Shown: piece by piece, positions 52,173-63,175 of the stretch
How the letters are laid out: each line of letters begins with the position of its first letter
How positions within the stretch are numbered: the stretch's first letter is position 1
NCBI GenBank assembly: GCA_963575745.1
Contig: CAUYUJ010017826.1
Span: 502,552-566,551, forward strand
Direction: 5' to 3'
DNA length: 64,000 nt
Origin: Prorocentrum cordatum
Lineage: Eukaryota > Sar > Dinophyceae > Prorocentrales > Prorocentraceae
Program-made: the position numbers and the translations under genes
The notes under the pieces: model-generated
The model's database searches: none
What the model saw: only the letters and a program-made list of their open reading frames with translations
Told to the model about the DNA's origin: nothing

Positions 52173-53280
52173 TGTTCTCTTACGGGGGCTCGCGCGCGCC
52201 CGCGGCCAGCGCGCAAAGTAGCTTAAGGGCCCTGCGAGCCAGAGCAGCGGCAGGGCAGTGGAGGTGAGAGCGAAGCACAGGAGGAGGAGAGGCTGGAATA
52301 TGTATATCAGCCACAGAGTTTGAGGGTCCTCAGGTCTCTTGGAGATCTTCGTCCCCGGACGCCGAATGCCCAGATCTGCCGGGGCGCTCCTGCGTGCCTC
52401 CTGGAGCTTGGCGCACGTTCCCGCGTGAGTTGTTGTGGCGCCACGAGGGCTCCAAGAAATTTCAGGAGGATCCCGAGAGGCCCGCAAGGCGGTACAAAAG
52501 GGCCCCGAGACGGGAACCAAACGCTCCAAGACGCCCAAGCTCGCCTCCAGACGACCCAGGGGGCCGCCAAGATTTCCGAAGGGAGCTCCAAGAGCACTTC
52601 CGAAAGGACCCTCCCCAGAGGCACAAATCATTGATTTCCATCGGATCTTCAGCATTTGGGCATTCTTGTCTTCGCGGGTTTCCTGCGACGGCCCAAGCCG
52701 TCAAGATCATTCCAAGACGGTCCAAGAGGCCCCCACAGAGGGCACCCTGACGGCCCAAGAAGGCCCGAAGACGGCCCAAGAGGCCCCCAAGACGGCCCAA
52801 TAGGGCCCCCAAAGGGGCCCAGGAGAGACTTCAGAGGGGGAGCGCGAGCCGACATTTCGAGCAGTCCCAAAACGACCCCTGGGACCGCCAGCAAGCCCCC
52901 GAGAAGCCTTCAAGAAGCTCCACGAGGCCCCCAAGAGGCCCAAAATCAAACCCCAAGGGTTTCTCAAGAGGCCCTGGAGAGGCCCCAGTGATACCCCAAT
53001 GCAGCCCCCCCAGGCCCCCGAGAGGCCTCCCAAGGGATCCCCACAGGCATCCAATATGCATCTGACCTACAGCCATGGACCGAAGGCCACTATCTATTTG
53101 TTCATGTCCTTCAGTGCTGCCCAGGCCACGAAGAGGTCACTGGTATCCCTGGCCCGTCCGAGCCAAAACAATATGTATATGGACCTGGCGCGCTCCGACA
53201 AACACGCCGCCTCTAGTAAACATCTCGAATGCGATGGAAGTCGGCCCAAGGTTCCACCAACGCAGACATATTCATATGAT
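52173..53280. other. spacer; CCAAGACGGCC tract and a diverged duplication-module relative
   Basis: Positions 52700-53040 repeat CCAAGAGGCCCCCAAGACGG-type words. GCGAGCCGACATTTCGAGC at about 52843-52861 resembles GGGACTGACATTTCGAGC of module B in the segmental duplication (20894), followed likewise by CAGCAAGCCCCC. No gene recognised. Confidence 0.5.
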
Positions 53281-54055
53281 TAAGGCTTGAGACCCCCAGG
53301 GTCTCATCCCGCAACATCACATACCATACGGGGTCACGCCGGAAAGAGTTCTACTCCATAGCTCCGAAGAAGCCCTACGCTATGGTCTGGAACTTTTGCT
53401 TAGCGTGTCTGGGCGGCGGCCACGGCGACACGCTTTCTCCTGCAAGCGAATAGCATGTCGCTCCCCTCCGGGGGGCGGGAGGCAAGGAACGGATTGGACC
53501 GTTGATGCTCGGGTTAGTGTGTCGTGCCAAGGCGCGGTGAGCCAGAACCGGCGGCACGACAGCTAAACACTAGTTCCCGACCGTACGTCGTAGTGTCCTC
53601 CTTTTCGTAGAACCCGCCCCCCGGAGGACAAGAATGAGGACGCCGACAAGGACGACGACCAGAAGGCGGAGCTCAAACTACTCGTGGTCGCTCTCGGTTT
53701 GTTCGGTGTGTGTGTGTGTGTTACGTCCGATCGGTGCTCCTAGTTCATATCGCGGGGGATGTGTGGCCCAAACGGCGCGCATCTTGTGACAAACCGCCCT
53801 TCTGGGATCATCCTTTCCCTCAGGGATACGGGCGCGCCTCCACGCTTTCACCGTCTCCCGCCTGAACCAACGGCATCCAGGCCAACATGTTATTCTGACG
53901 GACAACAGATCGGCACTAGATACGACATCGAACTTTTACCCCGCGCCTCCTCCTCCTCCGTCATCTCACTGTAATGCTACCGTTGCGCCTTTCCCTTCAT
54001 GCCGGCAAAGGCGAGTGGCAACGACTGCAGCACCGAGGCCTGGGACCCGCCTGGG
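53281..54055. other. mixed region with a dispersed repeat and a short coding-like stretch
   Basis: Positions 53410-53560 align with 60358-60520. At 53624-53700 (plus) a frame reads EDKNEDADKDDDQKAELKLL, possibly an exon fragment, before a (GT)n run at 53707-53722. Nothing else recognised. Confidence 0.35.
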
Positions 54056-54693
54056 CGCTCAACACACACACACAACACACACAACACACAACACACAACA
54101 CACACGCACGACAAACAACACACACGACACACACACAACACATAAAACATCCACAACACGCACACACACACACACCGACACACATTAACTAGCTAACCCC
54201 CACACATACCCCATGCACACACACATACCTACACCGCCCCCACACACACACCCATCCACCAACCCATCCACCCACACACACCCATAATCACAACGCGCAC
54301 ACCCCCCCACACACGCACACATACACAAGCACACGCAGCCATGCGCACACACAGGCACACACATAGACGTAAACACAAAACACACACACACACGCACGCA
54401 CGCACGCACGCACTCACGCAAACACACAAACACACACACACGCACACACACACACACGCGGTCACACACAAACACACACACCCACACACACACATCCACA
54501 CACACACGGTCACACACCGACACACCCGTACACACACCCACACACACACACTTTTCGGCGGTAGCGGCCTCGCGCGCGGCGGCGAGGCGCAGAAAGTCGA
54601 AGCGGCGGAGCGGGCGCGGGCGGACACACACGTACACACAAGACACACAGCACACTCCAGACGTTCTCATTCACACACACACACACACACACA

Positions 54694-54741
<48 letters not shown>

Positions 54742-54825
54742 CACACACACGCGCGCACCCACAGATGCACACGCACATGCACACGCACACGCAGACACGC
54801 ACACGCAGACACACGTTTGTGTGTG
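54056..54825 (+). repeat. (CA)n microsatellites with CGCACG variants
   Basis: Three long CA-rich tracts (54062-54185, 54200-54555 and 54670-54818) with ACGC, ACCC and AACA interruptions. A GC-rich 100-bp break lies between the second and third (54558-54665). Confidence 0.95.
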
Positions 54826-54827
54826 AA

Positions 54828-55238
54828 TGTGCTTGCGACCCTCGACCCTTTGTTGACCGTCGGCCTTCGGTTGTCTTGGGCAACCCTCGGCGGCCTCTGG
54901 AGGTCTTCCGCGCGGGGCAGAGGAGCAAAACACGGCGTGGCCCACACCTTTCCGGAGGTCCGCGCGGATTTCTTTGATCGGCGCTGGAGCCCCTTCCCTG
55001 GCGCGCTCGCCGAAGGTGGCGCGATGCCCCAGCGTGGATCTAAGAAGTTCGCGCGAAGCTCCAAAAGCTTACGCTTATGCTGTTGTTTCTTCTTCGAGCA
55101 GCTGCGCTTCACAGTGCGGGTCATGGCCGAACAGCTGGCAGCCAAGGGCTCCTCGGCCTGCTCCTCCTCCTCCTCCTCCTCCGCCTCCTCGGACGAGGAC
55201 GCCTTCTCGGGAGCCTGCGGCCGACGCGGCTTCCACAA
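54828..55238 (-). CDS. possible exon: acidic Ser/Glu-rich then Lys-rich protein
   Basis: Minus frame from ATG 55236-55238: [20 protein letters not shown], a Glu run, [40 protein letters not shown], then [20 protein letters not shown] and [20 protein letters not shown]. After about 54828 the same frame enters the CA tract and is no longer protein-like, so a donor near GGTCGCAAGC (minus, ~54838) is plausible. The mixture of acidic and basic clusters suggests a nuclear protein; no domain is recognised. Confidence 0.4.
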
Positions 55239-55316
55239 CCACGACGGGGGCGGTCATGGCAAGCAAGTGAAAGGGGGGCGGGGTGTACATGGTAAGGCTT
55301 CGGATTGCTCATACAC

Positions 55317-55494
55317 CCCGAGGTAGTCCGGGCTGGTCTCAGCACGCCCCTCGAGTAGCCCTGGGCGGTCTCAACACCCTGGCGCAGCCTCTGGCGGCGC
55401 CCCTGGGGCGTTCCGCGCCTCAGGGCTGAAGTGTTGAAACCGCCCCAGACTACTCGGGGTGCCTGTTGAGGCCAGCTTGGACTGCCTGGGGGCT
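55317..55494. repeat. large nested palindrome, two 62-bp arms
   Basis: The left arm 55317-55378 and right arm 55433-55494 are reverse complements at about 80 percent of positions (CCCCGAGGTAGTCCGGGCTGG against CCCCCAGGCAGTCCAAGCTGG after complementing). Each arm is itself two related ~31-bp halves (AGTCCGGGCTGGTCTCAGCAC and AGCCCTGGGCGGTCTCAACAC). The 54-bp loop is GC-rich. Confidence 0.85.
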
Positions 55495-55532
55495 GTCTGT
55501 CTCGCACCCCGACGCTTTAACAGGTTCGCAAG

Positions 55533-55709
55533 ATGAAAGACATGGGGGAAGCTAGGATGAGGAGGGGGGATGAAGATGCGGAGAAGGACAAGGAAGAGTC
55601 GAGCTCGGTTCTTCCCCCGTTCTCCGATCACCAACTGATCAGGACCATCAACCTGCTGCAACATGGTGTTTCGAAATACGGGACATACCCCGTGGATTGG
55701 ACCGCCTAA
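55533..55709 (+). CDS. possible small protein or last exon, 58 aa
   Basis: ATG 55533 to TAA 55707-55709, preceded by an in-frame stop (TAA 55518-55520) and a CAG that could be an acceptor. Reads MKDMGEARMRRGDEDAEKDK, ESSSVLPPFSDHQLIRTINL, then LLQHGVSKYGTYPVDWTA. The second half has the mixed composition of a folded segment. Family not recognised. It starts 38 bp after the nested palindrome. Confidence 0.35.
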   Translation: MKDMGEARMRRGDEDAEKDKEESSSVLPPFSDHQLIRTINLLQHGVSKYGTYPVDWTA

Positions 55710-56621
55710 TCGTGCAACCAAGCTGAGTGGCACTGCGGGCACGCCATGTTTGAAACATGCGAACACTGCATACGGCTAAACGTGGGCAGATGCCGAAGAG
55801 TCAGACCATAGACATGCCGTGGATGTCGGCGTTCCTTGGATTATCTTGCCCGCTGAGCGCCAGAAGCTATCTGTCTGAGGCTGCAAGCATTGAAGTATTG
55901 CGAAAGTGAAGGGCAACGATAGGGGATACTTTGCTCATTAGCGAAACATATAGCTTGAATCGGCGATGCATCGCCAATGGATCGGTGAGAAGCCCCCGAT
56001 GGCAAATCCGCGCGGTCATAAGCGGAGTAGGCTATCGAGCCCCAATTGGTGATGAGTGGGCGGTTGGGGTCGATGCATCCTCCCCTGAGCCTATCCCTCC
56101 AAATTTTGCCCCGAAGGAGCAACTCACGCCAAACCCCACAACAAGGAACCAGCGGAAACCAATCGTCAACCATGGGCTGACGAATAAGCATTTGCGAAGA
56201 GAAGACGGAACTTCATGCCGTTCCACAGTCTGCTGCTCAGAGACATGGCGGGCAGCCGACTCGCGTGTTGCGCGCACGCCAGCCTGGCTAACACGAGTTA
56301 GCCCCTGATATCTCCCTCGCAAACCGGTAGTTTATATTGAGCGACATGTTGACAAGCTGCAGAACTGTTCTGATCGGGCGTTGGTAAAACACGCTGAAGG
56401 CCATGAGCATGCCAATACACGCTGTGGGCAAACGAGCAGAGAAGCTGGGGGGTAGGTGGTAATGCCGCGGTCGATCTATAGCCAAGCTGCGATCATGCCA
56501 CAGGTCGACTAGGCAGGTTTAGCAGCTGCGAGCGTGCCAATGTACCACCAGGGGCATGCGACAAAACACAAACACAGTAGGAAACACATGCGATGCGCGG
56601 ACGGGCGACTCTGACAACGGT
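55710..56621. other. low-repeat spacer, nothing recognised
   Basis: Balanced composition and few repeats. Reading frames on either strand are short and not protein-like. Confidence 0.45.
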
Positions 56622-56843
56622 TCAAAGCCGCAAGCAATCACGATACCGGCTGCCTCTCTCAGGCATGCCTCTGTGAGTACCGAGGCTACGGCTGCCCAGA
56701 AGCTGGCCCTCTTCGTCGCTGGGATGATTGGAGGCGTCGGCCTCCTGCTCCTCTTCTTCGGAGGAGCTCGAGCTGGACTTCTTTTTAGCCGCCTTTGATG
56801 ACTTCGCCGCCTTCGAGGACTTTGCATCCTCGGTCGCCGCAAC
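56622..56843 (-). CDS. possible exon: Lys/Ser/Glu-rich protein
   Basis: Minus frame beginning after an acceptor-like GCAG (56843-56846) reads ATEDAKSSKAAKSSKAAKKK, SSSSSSEEEEQEADASNHPS, DEEGQLLGSRSLGTHRG, and ends at TGA 56622-56624. The KSSKAA duplication and Ser-Glu run resemble the exon at 54828-55238 in style and strand, so both could belong to one gene or related genes. Other minus frames over the same DNA are Arg-rich and less plausible. Nuclear location is inference. Confidence 0.4.
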   Translation of the reverse strand, partial: VAATEDAKSSKAAKSSKAAKKKSSSSSSEEEEQEADASNHPSDEEGQLLGSRSLGTHRGMPERGSRYRDCLRL

Positions 56844-57932
56844 TGCAAATCTGTGCGCTGCAACTCGGGCCGATCAGAGCACATTGTATTCATACGCTTG
56901 GGGGAAGGGAGGTATGACGCACCAGACAGCGCTTTGCACCGACTCGGCCTCGACACCACAATATCGACACAATCGAGTGCAACTAATCCCTTAGAAACAA
57001 CAGCTCTAACTGGCGGCCTGTGCACTTGGCACCTGTAGCATGATGAAAGAAACTTGCCGCTCCAGTCGGTATGTCGAGCACACCTTTCATTCGAACCCGG
57101 CTCCAGAATGCCAACGAGTCCACGACGCACAGGTGCACACATGAGTCCCGTGAGGTCGCTGCATGGCGTGGAGGAGGGTTCATCCTTTCGTATAGAACAA
57201 GCCGCTCACGTGATCGTTGGCCCCTCCACAAGACCAGACGTAACATCTAACACACGCGGCCGACAAGGTCCGCCCACGCCGCTCATTGCGGCGAGACACG
57301 CAGCCCCAGTTGGTTTCGTGTGGCGACGGTGTGTCCACAGGTCCAAGCCGCCAGGGCGCATACCTGAAGGGGCCCTGGGACACACAAGTAAATACACGCA
57401 AATGACCGGATTCCCCATATGTTCATATATTTTCTGGGTTTTTGTCTTCCCCCCCCCGCTTCCCATATTTTTCAATATTTTCATTGGAATCGACGATTCA
57501 TTGTGTCTGTGTGTTTTTCTCCCTCCTGAATACCATTCGCCATCCTCTCCTCCTCAGCTCCCCACACGGATCACGGATCTGTGGGTCCGGCGCGTGGGCG
57601 CCAGAACCACAGATCGGTGAGACAGCCCCCCCCCTGAGACATGGCGCCAATGCCGCCTGATTTGGCGACGGAGCGGAGCACGTCGATCATCCACGCGCCT
57701 GATCCATATTTGCGCTTCCTCGATCATCAACATCCTGCTGCCCTGCTGACCGTCCTCCTCCTCCTCTTCATTCTCCTCCCACTCTCCGCTCTTCTCTCCT
57801 CCTTCTCCTAAGCCGGGGTTGGGGGGTAAGGTCGCACAAGGACGGGGAGCCCCCCCACCGGGAAATCAGTTTCAATTTCGTGTTCGTGTCGTCGTGAGTG
57901 CGGGCTAAGCGAAACTGCGTGGATGCCGGAGT
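56844..57932. other. spacer, nothing recognised
   Basis: No repeat or frame of interest apart from a CTCCTC tract at 57748-57810. Confidence 0.45.
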
Positions 57933-58365
57933 GGAATGATTTCGCCGTCGCTAAGGCGATTCAGATGGAAAAGTCCGGCCCTCTGGTGGGCGCGCGGTGG
58001 CTCGGGGTGTCCCGCCGTGGTGTCTCGCGGTGTGCTAGTAGTGTAGTAGTGTCCCACGGTGTCAGGCCGTGGGAGCGCGAGAGGAATGATCCCGCCGTCG
58101 CTGAGGCGATTCGGTTGCAAAAGTCTGGCCCTTCAGTGAGCGCGCGGTGGCTGGGGGTGTCCCGCCGAGGTGTCCCGCGTTGTCCCGATGGTGTCCCGCG
58201 GTGTCCCGCCGTAGTGTCCCGATGGCGTCCCGTGGTGTCCCGTGCATGGTGTCCCGCGGTGTCCCACGATGTTCCAGTGGTGTCCCGCGGTATCCCGTGG
58301 TGTCCAATGGTGATCCGCAATGTCCCGCGGTGTCCCGCCGTGGTGTCTCGATGGTGCCCCGATCG
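57933..58365 (+). repeat. 150-bp duplication and GGTGTCCCGC minisatellite
   Basis: GGAATGAT.(T/C)CGCCGTCGCT through GGCGATTC and GCGCGCGGTGGCT occurs at 57933-58024 and again at 58083-58173. From 58170 to 58360 a 10-16-bp unit GGTGTCCCGC(GGT) is repeated about 15 times with drift. Confidence 0.85.
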
Positions 58366-58890
58366 ATCGCAAAATCGATCACGGCCGAGGTGTGAGATTT
58401 GGCTCGATGGTCCCGATGGTGTCCCGATCGTACTCAGCGCCGCTCCGTGTGAGATCGCTAATTTGATCGATCGATGGGTCCATCGATACTAAAACTGGCT
58501 GTGAGGTCTATGGTTAGATCGATCGAGTGATCTCGATTGTGGGGCCGATCGTGACATCACATCGCGGCGCAAGATCATCATCATAAGCATCATCATCAGC
58601 ATCATCATTAAGCGTCGTCACCAACTCGAGGGCGCGCCACCAGCATCGTCATCATCATCACACCCATCGCAGTTGCCAGAAGATGATTATTTCCCCTCCA
58701 CTCACTCTCCGTTTCACCCGAAGGGTGGTCATATAGGTATGTACGATTCCTCGATGTCGTTCTCCTCCTCCTCCTCCTCGCCCCTCATTCTCCTCACAAT
58801 TTCATCTTCCTCGTCCTATGTGTCCTCCTCCTTGTCGCTCGCCCTCATCCCCCGCCCCTCCTCCCCCTTGTCCTTCTCCTCCTCCTCCTC
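58366..58890 (+). repeat. GATCGATC-rich stretch, (CAT)n and (TCC)n tracts
   Basis: GATCGAT words cluster at 58360-58540. Then CATCAT/ATCATC runs cover 58573-58610 and 58642-58662, and CTCCTCCTC runs 58760-58780 and 58875-58935. Confidence 0.8.
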
Positions 58891-58891
58891 C

Positions 58892-59298
58892 TCATGCTCC
58901 TCCTCCTCCTCCACTTCCTTCCTCCTCATTCCTCCTCTTCCTCCTCATCATTCCTGCTGCTCGTCGTTCGTCCTTCTCCTCATTCTCCCTTGCGAAAGCC
59001 ACGATGCTGACGCCGATGCCGATGCCGACACCGCCGACGATCTCATCTCCGCTCGCCATCGCGCCCCTCAGGGCGGTGTAAGAAGGGACGTCCTTGACAG
59101 CGGCCTCCTTCTTCGCACGCTCCTGGGACGAGGAGGAGGAGGGACAGGGAGGGGGAGGAGGATGCGAAGGGGAGGGGGAAAAGCTGGAGAGGAGGGATGG
59201 GGGGGGGGAGGGACGTTTTCCTTCACCTCGATGGTCGCGCTTGGAGAGGGTACTCCGGCCATCGTGCCACCAGCAAAAGCGCCGAACGAGGCACCCAT
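58892..59298 (-). CDS. probable two-exon gene, small membrane protein
   Basis: On the minus strand exon 1 (59298-59227) reads MGASFGAFAGGTMAGVPSPS then ATIE. A GTGAAG donor (59226) opens a 104-bp pyrimidine-rich intron that ends CCCAG at 59123. Exon 2 starts with G (59122) in phase 0: ERAKKEAAVKDVPSYTALRG, AMASGDEIVGGVGIGIGVSI, VAFARENEEKDERR. The G after AG fits the dinoflagellate preference for AGG at acceptors. The product has a Gly/Ala-rich N-terminus, a charged linker and one membrane-type helix (IVGGVGIGIGVSIVAFA). After about residue 72 the frame enters a GGA tract, so the true end is uncertain (frame stop near 58892). Upstream, exon-1-like text is duplicated (59280-59345 and 59356-59417). 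Family unknown. Confidence 0.5.
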
Positions 59299-59339
59299 GG
59301 GGCTTGTCTGTCCACGGCAAGCGGCGGCCCCTGCCCAAA

Positions 59340-60357
59340 CCTGAGGACCCTAACGAGCGCCGAGTGAGGAACGCAGAGCTTGTCTGGCCCCGGCAAGCCG
59401 CGGCCCCAACCTGAACCCAGGGAGCTGCCCGAACGCCAGGGCGCCTCCTGAGCCCAGGTGGCCTCTACTCCAGTGTCTTGACTGCCCTCACGCGGGGTCC
59501 CTGCGCGACGCGGGCAAGCGTGCCGGCCGTTCCCAAAGACCGATGGGTTGCCCTCTTGTGCCGCCACGCTCGGCACCCAAGCGGTCGCTCCACATTCGCG
59601 GACAACGGCTGCCCCCTAGAATGAGACGAAGCCTGGACGAGGATAACATCGGGTGAGGATAAATCGACAATCTCTGAGATCCGGCGGCTCTGGAGGATGT
59701 CTCGCGCACCGCGGCCTCCTCAGAGCGCTTCGGAACGCTCCGAGAGCTTTCTTGAACGCTCTGGAATGGATTCATCCTCGTCCTAGCCCCATCCGGTAGA
59801 AGCCCGGCGCACGGCAACTCGGCCGGGGGTCGGCATGGGCGACTGCAGTGGCTCTGCTCGTCCAGGGCCACATGACTGAGCCTTGGCCATCGCAGGGTGC
59901 CCCGGCGGCGTGCCTCGCGGCCCAAGAAGCGGCCCTGCCTGCTGCTCGGCAAGCCCTTCTCGCAGGGCCTGGCCGGACTTCTGGGGGTGCCACCCGTGCT
60001 GACGACGCAGCCGCCACTGAGGCAGGCCGTCGGGGCAGGGAGGAAGGGGGGTGGATTATGAAGTGGGATGGCGCCGCGGAAGACCGGGGTGATCATGATG
60101 GTTGAGGCCGTTGCGGGCAAGACTGGTGGCCATATCCACTGCAGCTTGGGATCTCGGGCGCCCTTCCGCCAAAACCGAAGGGACACTAAATATGGATAAA
60201 AGCCTGCCCCATGGAAGCAAATTCTCATCCACATCCAGCGCTCCTCGGCCTCGTGGCACCCCTTCCGTGAAGGTCCAAGACGCACTGGACACGAACGTAG
60301 ATCTTGCCCGCAGTGATGGTGATGGTGAGATACGGTCAACAACTTTTAGATAGCTTG
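59340..60357. other. mixed region, no gene accepted
   Basis: Contains the duplicated exon-1-like text (59356-59417). Several minus frames up to 284 codons span it but are Arg/Pro/Ser-rich. VRVQCVLDLHGRGA-type text near 60250-60310 (minus) might be an exon fragment; evidence is too thin to annotate. Confidence 0.4.
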
Positions 60358-60520
60358 TCGCGGCGGCGGCTCCGGAGACGCGCTATGCCTTGCGAGCGGA
60401 TAGCGTGCCGCCCTGCTCCGCGGAGAGGGAGGCTCGGAAAGGCGCGGGACGTTGACGCCTGGGGACTGGGGTGGGGATGGCGCGTCACACCGAGGCGAGG
60501 TGGGCAAGAAGCGGCGGAGC
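60358..60520 (+). repeat. dispersed ~150-bp repeat, copy 2
   Basis: CGGCGGC..C(G)GAGACGCGCTATGCC, TTGCGAGCGGATAGCGTGCC, GAGGGAGGCTCGGA and GACGTTGACGCCTGGG align in order with 53410-53560 (GGCGACACGCTTTC, CTGCAAGCGAATAGCATGTC, GGGCGGGAGGCAAGGA, CCGTTGATGCTCGGG). Confidence 0.65.
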
Positions 60521-60584
60521 GACACTCTATCCCAAAATCCCCAAAATCGTAGTGGAGGGTGGGGATGGGAGCGGTCTCCCTGGC

Positions 60585-60690
60585 CTTCTCCTTCTCGCGC
60601 TCTTTCTCCCTGGCCTTCTCCTTCTCTCGCTCCCTCTCCTTTTCCTTTATCTTCTCCTGCCGCGTTGGACGGGAAGGCACAGTGCCACGA
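60585..60690 (-). CDS. Lys/Glu-rich coding-like fragment
   Basis: Minus frame TRQEKIKEKEREREKEKARE then KEREKEKARETAP. The coiled-coil-like KEKAREKE text recurs at 63285-63345 (minus). DNA is a 24-bp AGGGAGAAAGAGCGCGAGAAGG-type repeat, so it may be a minisatellite rather than an exon. Confidence 0.3.
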
Positions 60691-60979
60691 ATAGATCGAC
60701 AAGGAGGGGGAGGAGAGGGGGGGAGAATGGGAGCGAGGAGGATCGGGTAGAGGAGGAGGAGGCGGAGAAGGGGGAAGCGTTAAACATGAGGAAGAGCGGG
60801 ACTATGGCGACGAACGGGCCCACAGCAACCCTTTACAAACTGGATGTAGAATAACGCCAGCGATGCTGTAGGACACCCTCGCGTCCCAACTTCCCTCCTC
60901 GTAAATCCAAAAGCGAGCCCTTGAGAAACGAGCGCCCCCATGGTTCCACAATCCAGGCGTGCCCCCTAGTTTTGAGAAC
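60691..60979. other. GGAGG-rich spacer
   Basis: Purine-rich (60700-60775), then unique sequence; no gene recognised. Confidence 0.4.
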
Positions 60980-61690
60980 GAGCTGCCCTCCATGCCCCTA
61001 TCTATAAGGACTGTGGCGAGATAGGGCCAGACAATCCGAGGAACTGCTTCTGCATATCTTCGCTTGAAAAAAAGCCGCCATGCATCCGTGTATGATCCCA
61101 TTGTGTTGATACGTCGGGTCATACAACATACGGAAGTCTTAAGTGACAGCTCCGGTTTGAAAAAGGGCCACCCTCCATCGTTGCAGCTCTCTCACAACTT
61201 GCGAGTTTTGATCACCAGGAGCACGCAAGCCCCGCACGAGCAGTCAACGGTCAGAAGACGCCGCCCTCCATCAGTGCAATTGTTGTAAACGTTTGACACG
61301 AATGCGCGGGGAGCTATGGCGAGAGCTACATTTTGAAAAGGAGCCGCCCTCCATGCGTGTGACTGTTGGAAAATGTTCTGGATGTGCGTGGCGCGAGGGG
61401 GAGAACAACACTTTGGAACGGAACCACCCTCTATCCATGTAGATTCTCAGGAGCCTTGAGACGACCATGCACAGAACCCATGCGAGAAACACATCGTGGC
61501 TAACACCCCCTCGGTCCGTGCAACTGGTGGGAACGATTGAAAGGGAGAGCAATAGTTTGAATACCGCCTGCCTGCCATTAGTGCAACGGCTGGGAACTTT
61601 TAAAAACCAAATGCTCGTGGCACTAAAGCAAGAAACCCAAGTTGAACACCACCTCGATCCATCCGTGCAACTGTCAGAAATGTGCAGCGT
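60980..61690 (-). repeat. degenerate ~60-95-bp repeat, right copy of a dispersed family
   Basis: The landmark GCC(A/G)CCCTCCATCNGTGCAA followed by CTGTTGG or a variant appears near 60990, 61078, 61169, 61261, 61343, 61425, 61506, 61571 and 61652. GTTTGAAAAAGG/TTTTGAAAAGGA precedes several. Same family as 11040-11530. Confidence 0.65.
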
Positions 61691-61759
61691 CGGGGGCATA
61701 CACTGGGAGGACATCTGCGAGACGCCAGGCCCACCCTACCAACACGTCTGATGTTCAGA

Positions 61760-62110
61760 GGAGGGGGTCGAGGGAGAGGTGGGGAGGAGGATGGGAAGGA
61801 AGCGAAGGGCGAGACGGGGGAAGAGTAGGAAGAACAAGTGAATGAAACGGGGGGGAGCAATTGGGGGTGAGGGCTAGGGGGGAGGGGGAGGAGGAGGAGG
61901 AGGAGGAGGAGGAGGAGGAGGAGGAGGAGGAGGACGAGGAGGAGGAGGAGGAGGAAGAAGAGGAGGAGGATGAGGAGGAGGAGGAGGCGCGGGGAGGGGA
62001 GTCGACGGAGTGAGGGCCGAGAAGGAGGGGGAGGAGGCGCAGGTCGGATGGGATGGGAATGAAGAGGGGGGAGCAAGCATCGGGAGGAAGGAATACGGCG
62101 CTGAAGAAGA
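61760..62110 (+). repeat. (GGA)n purine tract
   Basis: GGAGGAGGA core at 61879-61990, flanked by GGGGAGG-type purine sequence. Confidence 0.9.
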
Positions 62111-62139
62111 GTAGATGCTCTAGAAACGGTTTTGACGGT

Positions 62140-62664
62140 CAGCCCCTTTGATGTGAGAGGCTCTGCGCGGTGGTTGTGAACACGCTTACGGCCCGTATCA
62201 GAATTGTGGTGGCAACTGTTCGAGATGTTTGCGACATAGATTTCGAGGTACGTCGCTGTGAAAAGGCGTTCAGGGGCGTACCTTGTGAAAACGACCGCAG
62301 CTGGCGTGAGAAGTTGTTGGAAGCTGATTGTGACAAGTTTTCCGCGTGATTTGGCAAGCCTCGGTGTTTTAGTTGTAATTAGCTTGCACCCCTTCTCGCC
62401 TCGTCCCTGGCCACCCCTCGTTGATTTCTTGTGAGGCCACCGTGCCGCTGCTGACGCCGCCTTTGCCCCCGACCGCGGCACCGCCGGGGTGACCCCCGCG
62501 CCCTCCACAGGCAAAGTTTCCTTGTGATTAGCGTCACCGAAACTCGGGCCAAATGCTGGTTTTGTTGAGCGGAACGACCTGCTCAGCCAGACCGCACGGT
62601 GAGGGCGGTGGATAAGAAACCATTGGATGAGGAATCCAAGGACCGGAAACTGGTGGAACTCCAA
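62140..62664 (-). CDS. coding-like minus-strand frame
   Basis: The frame from 62664 reads moderately well: RSTKPAFGPSFGDANHKETL, PRSGAKAASAAARWPHKKST, KTPRLAKSRGKLVTISFQQL, YAPERLFTATYLEIYVANIS. It then enters the GGA tract. Just upstream, a different minus frame is better (KAPVRLMANTIGVPPVSGPW, AEQVVPLNKTSIWPEFR to a stop at 62534), so a frame change near 62560 is possible. Unrecognised; could be a decayed gene. Confidence 0.3.
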
Positions 62665-63175
62665 TCGTGTTGGCCATGAGTCTGACCGGCGCCTTCATCA
62701 GATGAGGAATCCTCCAGGGTCTGATGCCCTCTGGGCACGTTCCTGAATCAACGCCCCCACCGTAGTGTCTGGGTGTGTGTGTGCCACGGAGAAGGCCAAC
62801 AGTATCGGCCACGCGGCTCGGACGAGAGGTCAGCAAGATGACTTCGCCAGACCGTCTGCATGCCACGCGGTGGGCCGAGCATCGGCCACGCGGCCGAGGG
62901 TGGAAGGAAGGCGACAGGGGGGGGAAAGAGGATTCTGAGCGAACGAAGCGGCCGAGCTGGATTGGAATCGCTGGGATGACGATCGGGGAAAGGGAGTAGC
63001 TGATGAGGAAGCGGCGGCAACACACGCGTCAAACGGAGGCTGAGGAGCATGACCAACGGCCCGTTTTGTTGAACATTCACGCGAGCGAGAGCGTACCCAG
63101 ACCTCCAACGTCCTACACAATTTTGCGGCGGCCAACTTTTCAGACATTAGGCCTTTGGGGTGCCGTCTGGGGCCA
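62665..63175. other. mixed spacer, no gene accepted
   Basis: Holds the upstream part of the minus frame ending at 62534; otherwise nothing recognised. Confidence 0.4.
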
